Shown here one piece after another: positions 57,951-64,000 of a stretch of 64,000 nucleotides of DNA. The translations under genes were made by a program, and so were the position numbers. The notes beneath the pieces were generated by a model. The model made no database searches and was not told the DNA's origin. It was given only the letters and a program-made list of their open reading frames with translations. The DNA comes from Colocasia esculenta (lineage: Eukaryota > Streptophyta > Magnoliopsida > Alismatales > Araceae): positions 71,488,961 to 71,552,960 of the forward strand of contig CM024760.1 in NCBI GenBank assembly GCA_014218235.1. The letters are read 5' to 3'. The stretch's first letter is position 1. Each line of letters begins with the position of its first letter.

Positions 57951-57965
57951 TCAAAAGGGGGAGAT
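57901..57965 (+). promoter_or_regulatory. E3 polypurine tracts (two)
   Basis: AAAAGGGGGAGA at about 57900-57911 and AAAAGGGGGAGAT ending at 57965, immediately before the 3' LTR: the same doubled arrangement as in E1. Confidence 0.9.
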
Positions 57966-59391
57966 TGTTGGGTTTTTCATATATCATGTTTTTGATGATC
58001 ACATTAACACCCTTGAACATTGATTTAATGCAAAATTGATGTGCTAACTAACATGAAAAACACCATGAAAGTGATTGAGTTAAACATTGCTAAATCATAC
58101 AATGTATATCACTAACAATGTATTTGCATGTAGGTGCACAAGCATGAAACATGAAGCATTGAAGAGGCATTGAAGAGATGAGCATAAAGCACAAAAATCT
58201 GTCAAAAAGGTGTATCTGTCGACAGATGAACTCTACCTGTCGACAGATTCATACAGTCATTCCAAGACAGAACTCAGGTTTGCATCTCTGAGTGTATCTG
58301 TCGACAGATGCAATGTACCTGTCGACAGATACACACAGACAACCCAGGACAGAGCTCAGGTTTTCAATTCCTGAGTGCATCTGTCGACAGATGCAAACTG
58401 CCTATCGACAGATACACTCAGAAACTCATTTTCCTGAAACCCAGTTCTCAGCCTGAGTCTGCCTGTCGACAGATGCAAGTGCACCTGTCGACAGCCGACA
58501 GAAACTTCAGATTTTGGGTTTCCAAATCCGGCCCCACTTGGGTGTTTCCTTCCTCCACGACCCCCACCTTTACCTAACACTATATAAGCATCCTTTTGGA
58601 GCCAAATTCGAAGCAAGGAGCCACCATACCAAAACCCTAACCAAAGGTCAAGATCAAGGCTTTCTTCCTGCTGCCCTGCTTCATCTCTCTGCCCAGAACA
58701 AAGAAGAACAACCTTCCAAGCGGAGTTGAAGCCGGTTCGTCCGTGGTTCAAGCTTCTCCATCAACTGATACTTGTCAAGACGAAGCTTGGAGTCTTCTGG
58801 ACGACCAACGAGAAGAGATCTACATCGGGATTTGATTCTTCATCTCAAAACTCTTCTCCTTTCACTACTTTCATATATCTGTGTGTGTGCACTGATTTGA
58901 GATCAGTACGTGGATGTTGTGGAAGTGTGGATTGTTGTTCTGATTGCGTGTTTGCATCAGACAACGTGTGTGGTGTGTTGGTCAGATCAAGGCTAGAGGA
59001 TCTGATCTTTTGTGGACTTGATCTAGCGTGTGTGTGTGTGGTTGAGCCGGTGTGCTCGTGTGTGTGTTGTACCCAGTTCTTGAGTTGTGTGTCCTCACTG
59101 TGTGGGGGGTGGACGTAGGAGTCACGTGGTGTGATCTCCGAACCACCTAAAAAATCCCTTGTGCACTGTGGTTTGACTTATGGTTTGCACTGTATTGCGC
59201 TAGATGCATGCATAGGGATTTCGTCTACACACTAACTGTTAGTTTGCTCACACACATTGCATCAGATCAAAGGGGTTTTAATTGAGTAGATCTTTTAATC
59301 CGAAGTAATTTTCATATTGCTTAAGTTTCCGCTGCAAATCTATTCAACCCCCCCTTCTAGCTTTGCCATAACCGAACATTCGATCCTAACA
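57966..59391 (+). repeat. E3 3' LTR
   Basis: 1,426 bp, TGTTGGG...CCTAACA, nearly identical to the 5' copy, including the palindrome array and TATA box. After it the G3 LTR resumes with TTTTATGTGCAATG, which matches S1 (ATTACGTGCAATG in inverted orientation). Confidence 0.97.
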
Positions 59392-60298
59392 TTTTATGTG
59401 CAATGACCTTTAGCTCTCATCTATACTCGACTTGCTCATGACCTTTAGCTCACATCTATACTCGACTTGCTCATCTATTCACACTCTCTCTGCTATCTCG
59501 TCTATTTCATCTAGTACTCTCATCTATTTCTTGGTACTCTCTATTGGCCATTGACTGATTGTCTAATGATAAACAATATAACTAATGCCTGACAATATAT
59601 AAAGGGCCCGGTCTGGTCCTGGGAGGTGCGCCCAAAAGTGCTAGTGCCCGCGGGAGTTAATTGACTAGAGTGTTTTGGCATTACACTCAAGTACTATCTA
59701 TCTTGACTATCTAAATGACAATCAAAGTGCTATACTATACTCGTTGTGCTATTGTTATACATTGTGCTACTTGTGCTATGGCCATCCTACTTTGTGTTAT
59801 ATTTGGAAACTTGTGCTATCTTGATCTATGCTATTGTGCTATCTCGTACATTACTTGACTCTCTCGCTCAATCCTATAGTGACTCTACTTTTAATACATT
59901 AATTATGTAAAGTTTGCCCGCACTATGAGATATAAATCCTATTGGGCATTGTCGCTCACCCTACGTTATTTGTCATTGTGTTCTCAGGTGAAGCTTAGGG
60001 GAATGAGTACACTCACGAGGATGGGGAGGACCAAGAGTCATCCACGAGTGCCATGACGCCACTATGTTATCTTAGATGTCTTAGTTAGTCTTTTTATTTC
60101 ATTTTATGTATTAGAGTTGATTGGGCCCTTCGTTATGGCTCTGAGTAAGTTGATGTAATAGGCAGCAGATGAATTATCAATGAAAGATATTTGATTTTGT
60201 ATTATTTAATTGTCCAATGGTTTGTTGTCTATGCTACACTCTATACTCGCTTACTTGCAACTGCCTCATGTTCTGATATTCCGCGTCGGGGCGTGATA
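59392..60298 (+). repeat. G3 3' LTR, second part
   Basis: Continues the LTR interrupted at 52920: CTCATCTATACTCGACTTGCTCATGACC (duplicated once), then CCCGGTCTGGTCCTGGGA, a GTGCTA-rich stretch, CTCACCCTACGTTATTTG and the terminus GGGGCGTGATA, equal to TGTCACGCCCC of S1 read backwards. Total LTR without E3 is about 2.83 kb against 2.95 kb in S1. Confidence 0.92.
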
Positions 60299-60441
60299 AG
60301 AAAGGAGTTTTTTTTTTTTAACAAATAGTTATGGTTATTTCGAATAACCTTTAATGCTAAGGATGCCGTTAAAAAAGTATTTCACTTTCATCATGACCAA
60401 TTATGGTCTCTCAGAATATTTTTAATAAGGATGGATATATA
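60299..60441. other. Short AT-rich spacer
   Basis: 143 bp with a T12 run and nothing recognisable, between the end of the G3 LTR and the start of the G5 LTR. Confidence 0.5.
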
Positions 60442-61222
60442 TGTAACGACCCAAGAACCCGATATCTTGAACCCTTCAAATACTTGGCCCTTAGACTGCC
60501 ACCACGGGTCTGTAGAATCAGAAGGGTTAGGGAAGACCTGGCAAAGTAAGCAAAGAAAACAAACAAATGTAATCCTATAGTAAATAGTATAGGTATGTCT
60601 GTCTGTCTCAAGTAGAAGTATAGTAAAAGAAGGGAACACAAAAACCATACGGGGCATACCTCGAGGGTGAAGCAAACATAAGACGGTGGAAACAACTACT
60701 AAACCTGAAGTCCTGGAACTAACCCTCCATCTGAGAGAAGTTCTACCGGTGCTACAAACTCTCACCTGTGAAGGGGAAGAAGGGGGAGTGAGCTTCATGA
60801 ATGAAGCCCTGTAAGGAACCCAACCCCTCACCGGTTCGAACAGTGGAAACAAAAGGGCAGCACACCTAACTAGGAAGGAGAATAATAGCATTAAAGTAAC
60901 CAAACTAGATACACTAAGTATGAAGGTGGAGGTTGCTCAAGTAAATAGAACTACTAACTAAGCAGGTAATATAACAAAGTAATAACTATGCAGGTACTGA
61001 AATAAATTAATGGAAAGGCACAAGAGTCTACAAGTACTTCCAACTCTATGCAACTGCACACGGTCTCAAATTCGATAAGTGTGTTCCATGAAAGCTACTA
61101 AGCTGCAAACTCAGACAAAAAGTCCTTGTCTGAACAATAGGCACTAGCAACAGATCAACCTCTACTAGTCAGTGGACAGGTGCATCCACTGACATCTTAC
61201 CGCACAACCACAAGTTCTGTCT
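60442..61222. repeat. G5 LTR fragment
   Basis: Begins TGTAACGACCC, typical of plant gypsy LTR ends. It shares GGGGCATACCTCGAGG (60655) and CCCTCACCGG (60828) with 45826 and 46012, so it is the same LTR type as G1 and the tandem unit. Two perfect hairpins: TCAGACAA/TTGTCTGA (61111-61133) and GTCAGTGGA/TCCACTGAC (61168-61193). Ends where another LTR terminus begins. No coding. Confidence 0.7.
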
Positions 61223-64000
61223 TGTGACGACCCTCATTATACCGGTACGGTTATACCAACCCACGTCGGTATAGTGAACGTTATCACAGTGGGGTATTTA
61301 CCCAAACAATAGCATACGATTGAGATACACACAAATATAGACACAGAGTAGCGGAAGTAAAAGAACCATGTCTTTCATTCATCTCATCATCCACATTTAA
61401 CATACATGATTCATAAAACAATTTAAAGATCTAAAGTCCACGCAATCCACATAAAAGAAGTGCTAAAATAAAATACATAGTTTGTCCATGATTACATGAT
61501 AATTCTCATACACTGCCTTACAATACATACTATGAAATCACAAAATGTCACAAGTGAACTCTAAAGAGCTAGTCTCCACGCTCGGAGTCGCTCTCCACTA
61601 CCTCCTCTAACGGTGTAGCGTCACCACTAAACCTGTACGCCGAAGCAAGTAATGAGTCTAAAAGACTCAGCAAATAACACCACACATATCATACATACAT
61701 ATATCATAGTAGGTTCTACATTCTATTTCACAAAGCAAAACATATAGCATGCTTGGACATTTATAAAAGACAACCTATCGTGGTAATTCTACCAAATTAA
61801 ACACATGGTTCATGATTTCAGATTTTTCCAAAATAAAACGTCCTATTACATGCTTCCTACTTATTCCATCACATAAAGGTTTTTACCTCCCATTAAGCAA
61901 AACATGAGAGCAACTAACATGGGGTGCTTTCATACATGAACGAAGACCTTCCTATCATGATTTCTACACATTCTTGCACATGCACATTGTCATTTTATAC
62001 ACCTTTAGCTTGCTGTTTTGACATGAATTAGAAACTCACAACCAGTCTCATCAGAGCTACAATCTCCATTAACCATATCATGATAGCACTCAAACATGGA
62101 GACGTTTACACATAAGCAAGAATTGTTCCTAGCATGGATTCTATGCATTTTTACACATGTAAAACATTTTCATATCTACAATTAGGTTGCTGTTATGACA
62201 CGAGTTTAACATTAACATATCATGGATCACCATTTCATCATCTAATACATTAGTTTCACATGTTTGCACAATTTCCTCATTCACATAGTTCACTTCTTTA
62301 CACATTGCACATTTACACATGTTCACACTACACAATTTACACATGATCACATTCACATTTCAAATTTCACATTTTACACTTTACACTTTAGTGCTGGGAC
62401 ACATAGTCCAAACCACCATAAGAAGGACACATACACATCACATACACATAGACGTCACCTAGGCAATATAGTGACCACTCTTGGATTGCGCAGACCGGGA
62501 GAACAAGTCTCCACCCTAACCAGTGGTACTTGTCTACCTCCAGGATTTCATCCTAATGCCCTTAGGATCTTAACACATTGAACCTTTCCATGGGGACTTT
62601 TCCATGGTACGGTTCCACGGCCCTCTATGGAAGCAGTATCACACTTGGCACAGTCTTACACATTACACATATCGATTTTTACACACATTTTATACATGGC
62701 GCACACACATCTTTACATTCTCTCATTCACACACATGGCTCGATTTTCCTAGCATGATACTATAGATGACAGATATTACACATTCAGTAAGTTGCATAAA
62801 TTAGGTTGCACGCACATTTCAAATCATTTTCACAATAGCATGCATTATTCACATATTTTCACATGGAAGTTTCATATTGCATTCTACAGTTTTCCAAACA
62901 GCCTGAAAATTTAACCACATGCTGATACAGGTTTATGACCACACATGCAAATTTCCAGATTTTTTGGAGTCATATTGCATTTACAGAAATTAAAACATTC
63001 AATTGCATGCCATTCATAATTCAATTTGTCATAGGACATAACATGAATCTCATATTTGACATTTCATACATCTGAATCTATCATACATGTTGTTATAGAT
63101 ATTTTCCCCGAATTTATTTCACAACATACAATTTACTGTGGATTTTTGAAAATCCTACACATACTTTCTATTTCCATTGCAGTAATTACAGTAAATCATA
63201 TGAACATGAACAATTTCTCAACTTTGCAGGGTATGAACTGACACATATACACATGTGATAGAAAAATCTAGGGCATTTAATTCCTCAGAAATCATGTAAT
63301 CATGCATAATCTATTTTCCCCAACATGTACTTCAATAAATCCAATAATTTATGCCATCCACAGAAAATCACAAATGTTCCCACACACATCACATTATCTA
63401 TTTTACATAACATATAATAATTTCACTATATCCTCAAGCGTCAAAGTCCGGAAAAATAATTACTTAAGGCAGAACAGTTCACTGTTCTGCACTGAAGAAC
63501 TTGGCGGCAGTGTCTGGCCGTTCAAGGAGTTGGACGGCAAGATCGCTGGACGCATACTGGAGATCTTGGCATCAAGGGCATGGACGCCAAGTTCCTGTCT
63601 GTGCAAGAACACAGACCGAGCTCCAATTAACAGGGGAATGTGAGGATCCAGGACACGAGGAAAATCTGTAAAAATAAGAAAACCCTACTAGACATCTACA
63701 TGGACGATGGGTGTAGGTTACTTGCCTCTGAAAAATACTCCAAAGGGATCTAGGGTTCGTAGAAGCTCTCCTTCGGCAGTCCCAAGAAGTCTGCAAAACT
63801 TCCTTCCTCCTGGTTCTCAGTCGATCTACACAGCAAGTTGGGGTCGGGGAGCTCTTCCTCGATGTTTCAGCTACCTCCTTGTTGCAGTAGAACGCCGGGA
63901 ACACCTTCACACTGATGGATCCGAGCTTGCAAAGTCCAACTTTTCCCATAGACTAGAACTGGGTTTTTCTTCTTCTCCTCTTTGCAAAGAGCCAAAGAGA
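61223..64000. repeat. G6 LTR fragment running off the right edge
   Basis: Starts TGTGACGACCCTCATTATACC, an LTR terminus. No ORF has domain character. The body is AT-rich with many ACACAT/TTCACA phrases (62260-62760). Near 63500-63595 it carries GGCGGC/GACGGCAAG/GACGCCAAG words resembling the hairpin words of the G1 LTR (4290-4391). A leader-like pyrimidine-rich stretch begins near 63760. Orientation probably minus, by analogy with G1; the far end is outside the window. Confidence 0.6.

Larger units (their letters stand above)
52921..59391 (+). mobile_element. E3: young, gag-only copia element inside the G3 LTR
   Basis: Two near-identical 1,426-bp LTRs, tRNA-iMet primer site, double PPT and a 3.6-kb interior that holds Gag remnants and a non-coding post-pol region but no integrase, RT or RNase H. 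The flanks (GTTT before, TTTTA after) do not give a clean duplication; compared with S1, about 9 bp of the G3 LTR are missing at the site. Related to E2 by palindrome design and post-pol module. It must have used proteins of an autonomous relative. Confidence 0.93.

Noticed and set aside
24592..58500. CTGTCGACAG contains a SalI site; vector or linker artefact considered
   Set aside because: Dozens of copies in ordered arrays inside three LTR pairs, with natural decay, cannot be cloning residue.
52911..59400. Target-site duplication of E3
   Set aside because: GTTT/TTTTA flanks do not match as a clean 5-bp duplication; I do not claim one.
60391..60903. 170-codon minus-strand ORF in G5
   Set aside because: Lies inside an LTR, no recognisable domain, not preserved in the related LTR text at 45.7 kb.

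Overview
This is a gene-poor, repeat-saturated stretch of a flowering-plant nuclear chromosome. Nearly every base can be assigned to LTR retrotransposons of several lineages, stacked inside one another and decayed by stop codons and frameshifts. I see no intact host gene, no rRNA or tRNA gene, no CRISPR array and nothing bacterial. Plant-specific lineages (Sirevirus-type copia elements with an env-like ORF, a Tat-type gypsy element with dual RNase H, chromoviruses) and plant-type short introns support an angiosperm. The species cannot be told from the sequence. Element names (G1-G6, E1-E3, S1) are mine.

Layout. 1-~5150: G1, minus-strand Ty3/gypsy element (gag, protease, RT, start of RNase H running off the left edge) with its 5' LTR from 2989. 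~5189-44226: G2, a minus-strand Tat-lineage gypsy element, gag at 41.6 kb and integrase ending at 11.2 kb. It has an intron-containing, antisense plant-mobile-domain pseudogene at its 3' side (5189-6949). It is interrupted twice. S1 (7981-10927) is a solo LTR with TSD TACAC. E1 (17731-39960, TSD CAATC) is a plus-strand Sirevirus-like copia element with gag, pol and a large env-like ORF. E1 is itself split inside its RT by E2 (23765-33052, minus strand, TSD TGTCA), a copia element with an in-frame RT deletion. 44230-48387: two divergent 1.5-kb copies of LTR-like sequence 2.69 kb apart. 48388-60298: G3, plus-strand chromovirus (RT to chromodomain, 5' part missing) whose 3' LTR is split by E3 (52921-59391), a young gag-only copia element. 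60442-64000: two further LTR fragments, G5 and G6.

The main non-trivial signal is architectural. Almost every LTR family carries its own array of short palindromes or perfect hairpins. In E2 and E3 it is the 10-mer CTGTCGACAG, in pairs 21-22 bp apart, the pairs repeating every 73-84 bp. It occurs both in the LTR upstream of the TATA box and again between pol and the 3' LTR. E2 also has a 74-bp tandem repeat of paired GTGTCGACAC with the same 21-bp spacing. E1 LTRs carry an alternating 17/21-bp array of AACGATTYG. The gypsy LTRs carry hairpins built on CGAC/GTCG words. E2 and E3 also share a duplicated conserved non-coding module beyond pol.

Order of events from nesting: G2 first, then E1 and S1 into G2, then E2 into E1. 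G3 precedes E3, whose two LTRs are almost identical and which is therefore the youngest insertion here. Nothing looks mobile on its own account; E3 could only have moved with proteins supplied by a relative.
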